A stretch of DNA of 27,256 nucleotides, taken from NCBI GenBank assembly GCA_002717185.1, contig PBDC01000071.1:1-27256 (forward strand). The letters are read 5' to 3'. Source of the DNA: Rhodospirillaceae bacterium (GTDB lineage: Bacteria; Pseudomonadota; Alphaproteobacteria; UBA8366; GCA-2717185). The first letter of the stretch is position 1; each line of letters opens with the position of its first letter. Of the stretch, positions 7,015 to 15,507 are shown in pieces. Both the position numbers and the translations under genes were made by a program. The notes beneath the pieces are model-generated. The model saw nothing but the letters and a program-made list of their open reading frames with translations. It was not told where the DNA came from and ran no database searches.

Positions 7015-8130
7015 TTATTGCATAACGATGCTCGGCATCGGGCGGGTCGCGCCGGTGTCACTCAGCTTGCTCCAAATCAGGTCCCCGATTGCTCGAAAGG
7101 CGATGCTGTGGGTGTTTTCCGGTTCGCTAACGACGATCGGGTTTCCGCCATCAGAGGTTTCCCGAATGGTCAGATGCAGGGGGATTTCGCCGAGAAAATC
7201 CACGCCCAGCCTGTCGGCTTCTTCGCGCGCGCCGCCATGGCCGAAAATGTCTGTGCGCTCACCGCAATGCGGGCAGGCGAAATAGCTCATATTCTCGACA
7301 ATGCCGAGGACTGGTACTTCAACCTTTCGGAACATATTGAGACCTTTGCGGGCGTCTAGCAGAGCGATGTCCTGCGGTGTAGAGACGATAACCGCGCCGG
7401 CAAGCGGCACGTCCTGCGCCATACTTAACTGCGCGTCACCAGTTCCTGGTGGCATGTCGACGATCATAACGTCCAATTCGCCCCAGTTTACGTCCCGCAT
7501 GAGTTGTTGCAGTGCGCTCATCACCATCGGGCCTCGCCATATCATCGGGGAATCTTCTGGCACCAGGAACCCCATCGACATAACTTTGACACCATAATTT
7601 TCCATCGCTTCCAATCGTTCCCCGTCTGGGCTTTCCGGCCGGCCAGTAATACCCATCATGCGGGGCTGCGAGGGCCCGTATATATCTGCGTCGAGGATTC
7701 CAACACTGTGACCAGATGCTTTCAGGGCCAACGCTAAGTTCGTGGCGACCGTCGATTTGCCGACGCCGCCTTTGCCAGAGGCAACGGCAACGATGTGCTT
7801 AATGCCCGGCACCGCCTGTTTGGTTTGTGCTTGTTGCGGTCCACCTTGCTGCGGTGCGTCCTTCTGCTTTTGAGGCGTTTGTTTGTGAGCGGTAAGTACG
7901 GCGGTAACCGATAGGACACCAGGTATGCCGTCGACTGCATCCTCCGCTTCTTGGCGCAGTGGCTCGAAGGCTTGCGCCTGCCGCGGGTCAATTTCCAGGG
8001 AAAACCCGACATTACCATCTTTGATAACGAGCCCGGATACCATGCCAAATGATACGATATCCTTGTCCGTATCCGGATGGCTGACTGACTTCAGCGCGTT
8101 CAGAACCTGTTCTTCGCTCACCGTGGACAT
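7015..8130 (-). CDS. mrp: Mrp/ApbC/NBP35-family P-loop ATPase, iron-sulfur cluster carrier
   Basis: The protein has 371 residues. Residues 1-80 are a MIP18/DUF59 domain. A Pro/Gln-rich linker at about 85-108 follows, then the ATPase domain. The deviant Walker A GKGGVGKST lies at 119-127, the Mrp signature LDADIYGPSQPRMMG follows, and CPHC at 286-289 is the cluster-binding pair at the dimer interface. Family members carry a labile 4Fe-4S cluster to apoproteins and need ATPase activity to do so. The start ATG has GGAG about 10 bases upstream. The gene is divergent from hflK across 176 bp. The length and domain order are usual and all motifs are intact. Confidence 0.95.
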   Translation of the reverse strand: MSTVSEEQVLNALKSVSHPDTDKDIVSFGMVSGLVIKDGNVGFSLEIDPRQAQAFEPLRQEAEDAVDGIPGVLSVTAVLTAHKQTPQKQKDAPQQGGPQQAQTKQAVPGIKHIVAVASGKGGVGKSTVATNLALALKASGHSVGILDADIYGPSQPRMMGITGRPESPDGERLEAMENYGVKVMSMGFLVPEDSPMIWRGPMVMSALQQLMRDVNWGELDVMIVDMPPGTGDAQLSMAQDVPLAGAVIVSTPQDIALLDARKGLNMFRKVEVPVLGIVENMSYFACPHCGERTDIFGHGGAREEADRLGVDFLGEIPLHLTIRETSDGGNPIVVSEPENTHSIAFRAIGDLIWSKLSDTGATRPMPSIVMQ

Positions 8131-8197
8131 GTTTTTATCTCCATTATCATGTGGGCGATTGCCTAGAAGGGGGTTTGCGCCACGTCGGGTGCTGCCC

Positions 8198-8224
8198 TAT
8201 ATGTGTGATGTCTTATATGTGATG
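8198..8224. repeat. short imperfect direct repeat in the mrp-hflK divergent region
   Basis: TATATGTGTGATG at 8198-8210 is followed by TATATGTGATG at 8214-8224, with starts 16 bases apart. Two tandem half-sites in a divergent promoter region could bind a regulator, but the repeat is short and AT-rich. Confidence 0.3.
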
Positions 8225-8306
8225 GTTTCGCGATAAGAGAAGTACGTTACTGATAGTTTATTGCGGACGAAAGCATAAACGCTGGAATTTTAAGGAAGAC
8301 GAGCTG

Positions 8307-9437
8307 ATGCCTTGGTCGAATCAACCTGGTGGTGGCGATAACGGACAAGGGCCCTGGGGGGGCGGTGGTGGCGGTGCCGGCGGCGGTGCCGGCGGCGGCC
8401 GGCCACCTCCCGATATCGAGGAAATGCTTCGAAAGGGCCAGGAGCGAATCAAAACGATCCTGCCAGGGGGTGGCGCGTCACCGAAGATTATTATGTTGCT
8501 AGTTGCTCTGGCGGTCGTGACTTGGTTGGCTTCCGGATTCTATCGGGTTCAGCCGGGCCAGCAAGGTGTCGCGTTAGTATTTGGTAAGGTTTGGAAGACA
8601 ACTGCGCCAGGGTTGGATATCAACTTTCCTGCACCGATTGGCGAAGTGCTAACCCCGCAGGTCGATCTGTCCCGCCGCGTTGATATCGGGTTCCGGGGGG
8701 CGGGTGATGTTCAACGTGGTCGCAGTACGGAGCGTGATGTGCTGGAGGAAAGCCTGATGCTGACCGGTGACCAGAACATTGTTGACATGGACTTTACCGT
8801 CTTCTGGAAGATCAAGAGTGCCAGTGATTATCTGTTCAATATCCGAGGTCAGGAAAATACGGTTAAAATCGTTGCGGAAAGTGCGATGCGAGAAGTGGTA
8901 GGTCAAACACGGTTTGATACGGCTGTGACGACGGGTCGCGAGGAGATACAGGATAAGACACGCGAGTTGATGCAGTCGATACTCGATCAATACAAATCAG
9001 GCATCTTGATCACCAACGTGCAACTGCAGAAATCTGATCCGCCAAGTGAGGTCATAGACGCGTTCAACGATGTACAACGGGCGCGTCAAGACCGTGACCG
9101 GTTACGCAACGAAGCAGAAGCGTATGCGAACTCTGTCGTTCCGGTAGCTCGCGGTGAGGCAGAGCGCGATATAAAGCTAGCGGAGGCCTATCGTGAGCAA
9201 CAAATTCAGGAAGCGCAAGGTGAAGCCGATCGGTTCACCTCGGTTTTTGAGGCCTATAAGATTGCACCGGAAGTGACGCGGCGGCGTATGTATTTGGAGA
9301 CTTTGGGCGAAGTTTTGGGCAGTGCGCGCAAGGTAATCATCGATCAGAAGGGCGGCGCCTCGGGCGTAGTCCCTTACCTGCCCTTGCCCGAAGTTCAGAA
9401 GCGGCTTGAGCAGGACAATAGAGATCCTGGCAACTAG
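8307..9437 (+). CDS. hflK: HflK, membrane protease modulator (SPFH/prohibitin family)
   Basis: The protein has 376 residues. The first 32 are a cytoplasmic glycine-rich tail, with runs of Gly broken by Pro, Trp and Ala, as usual for HflK. One membrane segment lies at about 61-77 (IIMLLVALAVVTWLASG). The SPFH domain follows (about 80-270), opening with VQPGQQGVALVFGK, and then a charged helical region rich in Glu, Arg and Ala. With HflC it forms a large membrane-bound cage around FtsH and limits its proteolysis of membrane proteins. AAGGAAG sits upstream of the ATG at good spacing. hflC begins 17 bp after the stop, so co-translation within one operon is likely. Confidence 0.96.
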   Translation: MPWSNQPGGGDNGQGPWGGGGGGAGGGAGGGRPPPDIEEMLRKGQERIKTILPGGGASPKIIMLLVALAVVTWLASGFYRVQPGQQGVALVFGKVWKTTAPGLDINFPAPIGEVLTPQVDLSRRVDIGFRGAGDVQRGRSTERDVLEESLMLTGDQNIVDMDFTVFWKIKSASDYLFNIRGQENTVKIVAESAMREVVGQTRFDTAVTTGREEIQDKTRELMQSILDQYKSGILITNVQLQKSDPPSEVIDAFNDVQRARQDRDRLRNEAEAYANSVVPVARGEAERDIKLAEAYREQQIQEAQGEADRFTSVFEAYKIAPEVTRRRMYLETLGEVLGSARKVIIDQKGGASGVVPYLPLPEVQKRLEQDNRDPGN

Positions 9438-9454
9438 GGATTGGAGATTTAGAA

Positions 9455-10339
9455 ATGCGTAAAGTCCAACTCGCAATTCTCGGCGTTGCCGTTCTCGTGC
9501 TCGGAATTATAGCTTCGTCTGCGTTGTTCACGGTTCATCAGGTTCAACAGGCTATCGTGCTGCAGTTTGGTAAACCGGTCCGCGTCGTGCAAGAGCCTGG
9601 GTTGAGCTGGAAAATCCCATTCTTGCAGAACGTGCGATACTATGAGCGGCGTATCCTCGATCTAGATCCGCCAGAGTTTGAAGTTCTCCTCGATGACAAG
9701 AAGCGTATCAAGGTCGATGCGTTTGCACGTTATCAGATCCTGGACCCGTTGAAGTTCCTGCAGGTTGTTGGCACTGAGGCGACAGCGCGCAATCGGCTTA
9801 GCAACCTGGTTAACTCGTCACTACGGCGGGTGATTGCGAAAACCTCGCTGACCGATTTGCTGTCGCCGGAACGTGGCCAGCTTATGGAGCAGATCCAGGT
9901 TGAGGTGGCGAGTAAAGCAAAAGCTCTCGGCATCAATGTTACCGACATTCGCATCGGCCGCACAGATCTTCCGACTGAAACCAGTCAGGCGGTGTTCAAC
10001 AGGATGCGGACCGAGCGGGAACGCGAGGCGCGCGAGCTGCGAGCGCAGGGTCAAGAAACCGCGCAGAAGATTACCGCCGAGGCCGACCGCGACAGGACGG
10101 TCATATTAGCGACGGCAAAACGCAAAGCCGAGACGTTGCGCGGTGAAGGTGAGGGGGAGCGCAACCTCATTCTCGGCAAGGCGTATGGTCAGGATCCGGA
10201 TTTTTTTCAGTTTTACAAGTCTCTTGCCGAGTATCAGAAGAGCCTTGTTGGCAACGACACAACGATGGTGTTGTCGCCGGACAGTGATTTCTTCCGCTTC
10301 TTTGGGAATTATCAAGGAGCGTCGCAGAAATCGGAATAG
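9455..10339 (+). CDS. hflC: HflC, membrane protease modulator (SPFH/prohibitin family)
   Basis: The protein has 294 residues and is the partner of HflK. A single N-terminal membrane segment lies at about 5-25, followed by the SPFH domain beginning VHQVQQAIVLQFGKPVRVVQ. The typical HflC stretch KKRIKVDAFARYQILDPLKF follows. A long Arg/Glu/Ala-rich helix spans about 185-245, then the conserved YGQDPDFFQFYKSLAEYQKS. The protein faces the periplasm in the HflKC-FtsH complex. GGAG lies about 10 bases before the ATG. The DUF2065 gene starts 23 bp downstream and degP follows, which gives a membrane and envelope quality-control operon. Confidence 0.96.
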   Translation: MRKVQLAILGVAVLVLGIIASSALFTVHQVQQAIVLQFGKPVRVVQEPGLSWKIPFLQNVRYYERRILDLDPPEFEVLLDDKKRIKVDAFARYQILDPLKFLQVVGTEATARNRLSNLVNSSLRRVIAKTSLTDLLSPERGQLMEQIQVEVASKAKALGINVTDIRIGRTDLPTETSQAVFNRMRTEREREARELRAQGQETAQKITAEADRDRTVILATAKRKAETLRGEGEGERNLILGKAYGQDPDFFQFYKSLAEYQKSLVGNDTTMVLSPDSDFFRFFGNYQGASQKSE

Positions 10340-10362
10340 ACTGGCCGATGCGGGACCTTTGA

Positions 10363-10548
10363 TTGGCTGATTTCGCCACTGCGCTTGCCCTAGTTCTGGT
10401 GATCGAAGGGCTGTTATATGCTCTGTTTCCGGAAGGGATGCAGCGTATGATGCGCGTTGCGCTCGAAGCTTCGCCAACCGCACTACGTAACGGTGGGCTG
10501 GCGGGGGCAATCCTTGGTTTCGTGGTCGTTTGGCTGATTCGCGGTTGA
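10363..10548 (+). CDS. DUF2065 (YjeT-like) small membrane protein
   Basis: The protein has 61 residues with two hydrophobic segments: about 6-22 (ALALVLVIEGLLYALFP) and 43-60 (GGLAGAILGFVVVWLIRG). The motif LYALFPEGMQRMM between them is characteristic of DUF2065, which commonly sits beside hflK-hflC. The function is unknown; a link to the HflKC-FtsH complex is inferred only from gene order. The start codon is TTG, with GGGA about 9 bases upstream. No ATG gives a complete first membrane segment. Confidence 0.85.
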   Translation: MADFATALALVLVIEGLLYALFPEGMQRMMRVALEASPTALRNGGLAGAILGFVVVWLIRG

Positions 10549-10695
10549 TAAGCTGATCGCGATAGCTAACTTTGCCTTATTCGGGCCATAAATTGAAAAA
10601 TTTGTGATGTTTTGGGCATCTGGATTGATCTACTTACGGACTCGGCCTACATGCCTATCAACAGATAGCTCGATTTTGCAGGCTCGTCTTGATAT

Positions 10696-10701
10696 GGAGG
10701 T
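10696..10701 (+). promoter_or_regulatory. ribosome binding site that fixes the degP start
   Basis: GGAGGT ends 4 bases before GTG 10706. It overlaps the in-frame ATG at 10694, which therefore cannot use it. The ATG itself has no purine-rich sequence at proper distance, so the GTG is the better start. Confidence 0.6.
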
Positions 10702-10705
10702 CGTT

Positions 10706-12202
10706 GTGAACCGTCTAATTCATTCTCTTCGTACACGCGGCGCTCCGCCGTTGCGCCGGTTGTTTTTCCTGCCTGTGGCGGTACTGTTCGTTTGGCAACC
10801 ATTTGTCGCTAATGCGAGGGGGGCACCAGACAGTTTTGCAGACTTGGCTGAACGCCTCCTACCGGCGGTCGTGAATATTTCTACGACGCAGAAGGTTAAG
10901 CGTCAGGGCGGACCTCATCAAGGACCGCAGTTCCAGTTCCCGGAGGGCTCTCCGTTCCGCGATTTTTTCGATCGCTTCAATCGTCGGCCCGGCGATCAGC
11001 CGGCGCGACGTGTAACTTCGCTGGGATCGGGTTTTATAATTGACAGATCTGGCTACGTGGTAACCAACAACCATGTGATCGAGGGAGCGGATAAGGTCAC
11101 CGTTATCCTTCACGAAGGAAAGAAATTTGACGCTGAGATTGTCGGTAAGGACAAGAAGACAGACTTGGCCCTGCTAAAAATTAAACCGGGTGATACTGAG
11201 TTGACTGCCGTTCCGTTTGGCGCTTCGAATAAGGCGCGAGTAGGCGACTGGGTCATCGCAATCGGTAATCCATTGGGTCTCGGCGGCACAGTGACCGCTG
11301 GTATCATCTCTGCCCGGGGACGCGATATCCGCTCCGGCCCCTATGACGACTACATTCAGACAGATGCGCCGATCAACCGAGGTAATTCCGGTGGTCCACT
11401 ATTCGACATGAAAGGTGCAGTGATCGGTGTGAATACGGCGATCCTTTCGCCGTCCGGTGGCAGCATTGGGATCGGTTTCTCGGTCCCCGCCAATCTGGCC
11501 AAGAACGTAATAAGCCAGTTGCGTGAGTTCGGCACGACTCGCCGCGGTTGGTTGGGCGTCCAGATACAGACTGTGTCGCCAGAAATCGCTGAGAGCTTAG
11601 GGCTCGATGCGCCAAAGGGCGCCTTGGTTGCCGGCGTCTTGGAGAACAGCCCGGCCGAAGCAGCAGGTGTTAAACAGGGCGATGTCATCGTCGAGTTTGA
11701 CAATCGCGAGGTTCCGGAATCTCGTAAGCTGCCCCGCATGGTGGCGGAAACGAGTGTTGGCAAGGATGTTGCCGTTCGGGTATGGCGCGGAGGCAAGGAA
11801 GTGGGTCTGACGGTCCGTCTAGGCGAGCTGGAAAAGGTCGATCAAGCGTCAATCACGACGCGTGGCAGCCGTCGCAATTCTCCTAAGGACGCTAGCCAGG
11901 AGATCGATGCGCTGGGGTTGGCTTTGTCCCCGATCACACCGGAACTGACTGAGAAATTCGAGATCGAAGAGAGTACTAAGGGCGTCGTCATTACCGACGT
12001 CAAGAAGGGCAGTGATGCGGAGGAACGTCGCTTGCGTCCCGGTGACCTCATCGTCGAGGTTAGCCAGGAGCCCGTTGCCTTACCAGCCGATGTGGCATCG
12101 CAGGTCGAAAAGGCGCGCGAAAATGGTCGTAAGGTGGTCCTGTTGCTGGTCGATAAGGATGGCGATATGCGCTTCATTCCCTTACGGATTAAAGAAGAGT
12201 AG
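10706..12202 (+). CDS. degP: DegP/Do-like periplasmic serine endoprotease with two PDZ domains
   Basis: The protein has 498 residues from the GTG. The signal peptide has a basic N-region, a hydrophobic core (LFFLPVAVLFVW) and probable cleavage after ANARG near residue 39. The trypsin-like domain carries His123 (NNHVIEG), Asp153 (KTDLALL) and Ser228 (GNSGGPL). Two PDZ domains follow at about 280-375 and 405-490. HtrA proteases degrade or hold misfolded envelope proteins. A segment before the His domain, rich in Pro, Gln, Phe and Arg (QFPEGSPFRDFFDRF), matches the LA-loop region of DegP relatives. The frame is open upstream to 10604, but that leader does not resemble a signal peptide. A terminator follows the gene. 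Confidence 0.94.
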   Translation: MNRLIHSLRTRGAPPLRRLFFLPVAVLFVWQPFVANARGAPDSFADLAERLLPAVVNISTTQKVKRQGGPHQGPQFQFPEGSPFRDFFDRFNRRPGDQPARRVTSLGSGFIIDRSGYVVTNNHVIEGADKVTVILHEGKKFDAEIVGKDKKTDLALLKIKPGDTELTAVPFGASNKARVGDWVIAIGNPLGLGGTVTAGIISARGRDIRSGPYDDYIQTDAPINRGNSGGPLFDMKGAVIGVNTAILSPSGGSIGIGFSVPANLAKNVISQLREFGTTRRGWLGVQIQTVSPEIAESLGLDAPKGALVAGVLENSPAEAAGVKQGDVIVEFDNREVPESRKLPRMVAETSVGKDVAVRVWRGGKEVGLTVRLGELEKVDQASITTRGSRRNSPKDASQEIDALGLALSPITPELTEKFEIEESTKGVVITDVKKGSDAEERRLRPGDLIVEVSQEPVALPADVASQVEKARENGRKVVLLLVDKDGDMRFIPLRIKEE

Positions 12203-12230
12203 GTCCGGGAGCTAGTGGATTTGGCAGGCG

Positions 12231-12260
12231 GCGCGGGTCTCCCACCGCGCTGTTTTTCTT
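12231..12260 (+). terminator. intrinsic terminator of the hflKC-degP operon
   Basis: GCGCGG at 12231-12236 pairs with CCGCGC at 12245-12250, and a T-rich run (TTTTTCTT, 12253-12260) begins two bases later. It lies 29 bp after the degP stop and before the MFS gene. Confidence 0.65.
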
Positions 12261-12329
12261 TACTAAGCAGCATCTTACGCCCTATCCTGTTCTCCCTAGG
12301 ACATCCCTCGATAGATCGGTGCCAATCCG

Positions 12330-13541
12330 GTGAGCCACACCGACACGACCTCTGTTTTTCATCTCAAGAATCAAGCACCTATCTATCTGATGGGGTTGGG
12401 TCACGGGGCAACCCATTGGATTGCGGCGACGTTCACGATTTTGCTGCCGCTGATTACCGAGGATCTAGAACTTAGCTACAAGGAAGCTGGGCTGCTGTAT
12501 TCCGTATTCTACGTCAGCTCTTTTGCAGCTAATTTTGGCAGCGGGGTTGTGGTCGACGTCACCGGCCGCAGGGTGATCTTTCAAATTCTGTCTCTTGTTA
12601 TTGGCGCGGGCGCTCTCTCGGTCTTCGGGGTGACAGGGCTTTACCTTGTGCTCGCGGCAATGGTGGCCTTAATTGGGGCGACTAACAATTTGTGGCACCC
12701 GCCGGCCATTGCCTTCATCTCCGAACGCTATCCTGACCATCGCGGCTACGCCCTTTCGATCCATGCAACCGGGGCAAGCATTGGCGATATGATCGCGCCA
12801 TCGCTTGTTGGGCTTCTGCTAATAACGTTTTCATGGCAAGGAGCCGCGGCGGTTAGCACGCTGCCGGTGCTCTTCGTCGTCCTGATTTTTATTTTCTATT
12901 TGATGCCGATGGACCGGCCGGCACCGGGCGACGCCCGAAAAATCATGGGGCTTCGGGAATATTTCACCGGTCTCGCTATGCTGATGCGCAGCCGAGTAGT
13001 TCTGGGCTTGTGTTTGATGGCTTCCTTCCGCTCGACGGCGCAAGTTGGACTGGTAATGTTCCTGCCGCTCTACCTCTACAATGTCCTGGAGGTCAGCCCC
13101 TGGCTCATGGGGTTGGCGATAACCGGCATGCATTTGGGAGGTGTTATTGTCTCGCCGATTGCAGGCACGATCTCTGATCGTATCGGACGGCGCCCGGTTG
13201 TCATGTCCGGCCTCACCGCGACGACCGTGATAATCTTGTTACTGCCCTTTATCCCAGACGCGACGATCTTCATCGCCGCGGTGGCAACGCTCGGTTTCGT
13301 GCTCTACGCTGTTCGCCCCGTGATCCATAGTTGGATGATGGACCTAGCCCCACCGGAAGTGGCGGCGTCGGCGACTAGTCTTTTGTTCGGCACCCAAGCT
13401 GCGCTGTCAGTGCTGATGCCGCTCATCGGCGGCGCGGTCGCCGATGCATACGGGCTGAAAGAGGTATTTTTCGTGATCGCCGGCACGATGCTGGTCGCGA
13501 ACCTGACTGTCATTATGCTGCCAAGGCCGGAAGCGAAGTGA
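12330..13541 (+). CDS. MFS transporter, fosmidomycin-resistance-like
   Basis: The protein has 403 residues with 12 predicted hydrophobic segments. The N-terminal MGLGHGATHWIAATFTILLP resembles the FSR (fosmidomycin resistance) branch of the major facilitator superfamily. Loop signatures include DVTGRR after helix 2 and SDRIGRRPVVMSGL between helices 8 and 9. HPPAIAFISERYPDHRGYAL is another conserved stretch of this branch. It is probably a proton-coupled exporter; the substrate cannot be told from sequence. The start is GTG with no clear ribosome site. It is separated from degP by a terminator and converges on serB with a gap of 19 bp. Confidence 0.85.
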   Translation: MSHTDTTSVFHLKNQAPIYLMGLGHGATHWIAATFTILLPLITEDLELSYKEAGLLYSVFYVSSFAANFGSGVVVDVTGRRVIFQILSLVIGAGALSVFGVTGLYLVLAAMVALIGATNNLWHPPAIAFISERYPDHRGYALSIHATGASIGDMIAPSLVGLLLITFSWQGAAAVSTLPVLFVVLIFIFYLMPMDRPAPGDARKIMGLREYFTGLAMLMRSRVVLGLCLMASFRSTAQVGLVMFLPLYLYNVLEVSPWLMGLAITGMHLGGVIVSPIAGTISDRIGRRPVVMSGLTATTVIILLLPFIPDATIFIAAVATLGFVLYAVRPVIHSWMMDLAPPEVAASATSLLFGTQAALSVLMPLIGGAVADAYGLKEVFFVIAGTMLVANLTVIMLPRPEAK

Positions 13542-13560
13542 TATAAGAAAGTGCTAGGGT

Positions 13561-14460
13561 TTAAAGACCTTCGACAAGTTCTTCCTGCCGATAACCCTGG
13601 ATGTAGAGTAACGCGGTTAGATCGCCATGATCGATCCGCACCCGGGCCCGTTCGGCGACAATGGGCTTGGCATGAAAGGCAACACCCATGCCTGCAGCCT
13701 CCAGCATCGCTAGGTCGTTAGCGCCGTCACCGACTGTAATCGCTCCATCGGCATTTATTCCTTGCTCCGCGGAAAGGCGCATCAGCGCTTCCCGTTTGGC
13801 GTCGCGGCCAAGGATCGGTTCTTTTACGGTTCCAATAAGTTTGCCATCTGCAATCTCTAATCGGTTCGCCTGGTCGTAGTTAAACCCTAGACGTCTGCGG
13901 ACCCAGCCGGTGAAGAACTCAAACCCACCAGAAACGAGGGCACAGTAGGCTTTTTTGGTACGCATGGTTGCGACGAGGGCGGCGGCACCCGGCGTGATAC
14001 GGATAGTCGCGAGCGCGTCATTTAGCGCGCTTTCGCTCAGGCCTTTCAGCATCGCAACACGTTTCTTGATGGCGGCGTCGAATTCCAGTTCACCGGCCAT
14101 GGCGCGCGCGGTTATGTCCGCGATAGCTTCATCGATGCCATATGTGGCCGCCAGCTCGTCCAGCATTTCATTCTCGATGATGGTCGATTCCATGTCGGCG
14201 ACTAGCAGTTTCTTACGTCGTCCTAAAGTAGGCTGCGAGACAATGTCGAGCGGACGGTCGAAGATCATTTCCCGCACGTTGTCGATTACGTCAAGCGGGC
14301 CGTCGAATGGCAGATCGCATGCGATGCCTTGGGCAAGCCAGTCTGTAGCTCCGACGGATCTCCCTGTCGATTTGACCGCTGCCGTGGCGGCTTCTGCGTC
14401 CGCTGAAGTAAGAGCGGCCTGGACGGGATTGCCAATCAGTGTAAGAACATTGTCCATCAT
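13561..14460 (-). CDS. serB: phosphoserine phosphatase (HAD superfamily), with variant catalytic motif
   Basis: The protein has 299 residues. It catalyses the last step of serine synthesis, hydrolysing phosphoserine. An N-terminal ACT-like domain of about 75 residues precedes the HAD fold. Motif I reads DMESTII with nucleophile Asp89, so the usual second Asp (DxDxT) is Glu91. Motif II is Ser177 in LVSGGFEFF, motif III is Lys222, and motif IV is GDGANDL with Asp245 and Asp249. ENEMLDELA and GMGVAFHAKP are family signatures. Two consecutive ATGs occur at the start and no good ribosome site lies close to them. The gene is head-to-head with miaA, 25 bp apart, so their promoters must overlap or lie inside the neighbouring genes. 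Confidence 0.93.
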   Translation of the reverse strand: MMDNVLTLIGNPVQAALTSADAEAATAAVKSTGRSVGATDWLAQGIACDLPFDGPLDVIDNVREMIFDRPLDIVSQPTLGRRKKLLVADMESTIIENEMLDELAATYGIDEAIADITARAMAGELEFDAAIKKRVAMLKGLSESALNDALATIRITPGAAALVATMRTKKAYCALVSGGFEFFTGWVRRRLGFNYDQANRLEIADGKLIGTVKEPILGRDAKREALMRLSAEQGINADGAITVGDGANDLAMLEAAGMGVAFHAKPIVAERARVRIDHGDLTALLYIQGYRQEELVEGL

Positions 14461-14485
14461 AGCTCAGTCTGTATCTTCGGCTCCT

Positions 14486-15442
14486 ATGGAAGGAAAGCCA
14501 GAAAAAGTCGTACTGATCATCGCCGGCCCGACCGCGAGTGGCAAATCAGACCTCGCGCTCGCGGTTGCCGAAGAATTCGCCGGCGTCGTTATCAATGCCG
14601 ACAGCATGCAAGTCTATGCCGGACTGCGGGTGCTGACCGCTCGTCCAAGCCCGGAGGACGAAGCGCGCGTACCGCATCGGCTTTACGGCGTGTTGCCAGT
14701 TACGGAAATTTGTTCCGCCGGGCGCTGGCGCACAATGGCGATCGAGGCGATTGATCAGGCACAGGCTAGCAATAGGCTGCCGATCCTGTGCGGCGGTACC
14801 GGGCTTTATTTGCGCGCCCTGATGCACGGTCTTTCCCCTATTCCAGAGATCCCGGAAGAGGTTCGCCGGGACGTGCGGGATCGCCTGACGCGGGAAGGAC
14901 CGGTGGCGCAATACGAGCGGTTGCGGGGAAGCGATCCCGACACCGCGGCACGGTTGGAACCGGGCGATAGGCAACGGGTGTCGCGCGCGCTGGAAGTGTT
15001 GGCAGCTACTGGACGACCAATTTCGAGTTGGCAGGCTGAACCACTGGAAGGACCGCCGCCCGGATTGCGTTTCAAGGTCATCGTTCTGGAGCCGCCGCGT
15101 GACGTTCTGTACGCGGCCTGCGACGAACGGTTGGTGGAAATGGTGCGTGCTGGTGCATTGGAAGAGGTCGCAGCGCTGCAGCAGGCGGCGCTCGACCCTG
15201 GGGTGCCTTTGCTTCGGGCGCTCGGCTTTCCCGCCTTCCAGCGTTATCAAGCGGGCGAGTTGGGATTGGAGGAAGCGATTGAAGAAGCGCAGCAATCGAC
15301 GCGTCGTTACGCAAAAAGGCAGACTACTTGGTTCAGGCATCAGATAATTTCTGATTTAGTCATTAATGCGCAATATTCGAGAAAATTTGATACAAAAATC
15401 TTTTCATTTATTCGTCAAAATTTGTTGACCCAGTCAATATGA
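14486..15442 (+). CDS. miaA: tRNA dimethylallyltransferase
   Basis: The protein has 318 residues. It transfers a dimethylallyl group to A37 of tRNAs that read codons starting with U. The P-loop GPTASGKS lies at 14-21, then the substrate motif DSMQVY at 39-44 and GGTGLYLRALMHGL at about 103-116. LRALGFPAFQRY and STRRYAKRQTTWFR near the C-terminus are the conserved tRNA-binding stretches. The frame is open far upstream only as an antisense shadow of serB. The ATG at 14486 places the P-loop at its usual distance from the N-terminus. The ilvB promoter overlaps the last codons of the gene and extends past its stop. Confidence 0.95.
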   Translation: MEGKPEKVVLIIAGPTASGKSDLALAVAEEFAGVVINADSMQVYAGLRVLTARPSPEDEARVPHRLYGVLPVTEICSAGRWRTMAIEAIDQAQASNRLPILCGGTGLYLRALMHGLSPIPEIPEEVRRDVRDRLTREGPVAQYERLRGSDPDTAARLEPGDRQRVSRALEVLAATGRPISSWQAEPLEGPPPGLRFKVIVLEPPRDVLYAACDERLVEMVRAGALEEVAALQQAALDPGVPLLRALGFPAFQRYQAGELGLEEAIEEAQQSTRRYAKRQTTWFRHQIISDLVINAQYSRKFDTKIFSFIRQNLLTQSI

Positions 15443-15453
15443 GCCCCTATTGT
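15425..15453 (+). promoter_or_regulatory. sigma70-type promoter of the ilv operon
   Basis: TTGACC at 15425-15430 and TATTGT at 15448-15453 are separated by exactly 17 bases. The predicted transcript starts near 15460 and would have a leader of about 150 bases before ilvB. The -35 lies within the last codons of miaA. Confidence 0.55.
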
Positions 15454-15507
15454 CCGCGCTCTTTGGCCGATAAGAACCGGAAACCAAAGGGAAACAGGTA
15501 AATTTCT

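Noticed and set aside
6937..7359. 140-codon plus-strand frame overlapping the mrp 3' end
   Set aside because: Most of it is antisense to the well-supported C-terminal part of mrp and it has no recognisable domain.
10604..10705. N-terminal extension of DegP from 10604
   Set aside because: The extra residues are not part of a signal peptide and lack a ribosome site. GGAGGT directly precedes the GTG at 10706.
13955..14485. 177-codon upstream extension of the miaA frame
   Set aside because: It is the antisense of serB, Ser/Ala-rich with no domain. The MiaA P-loop sits at the right distance from the ATG at 14486.
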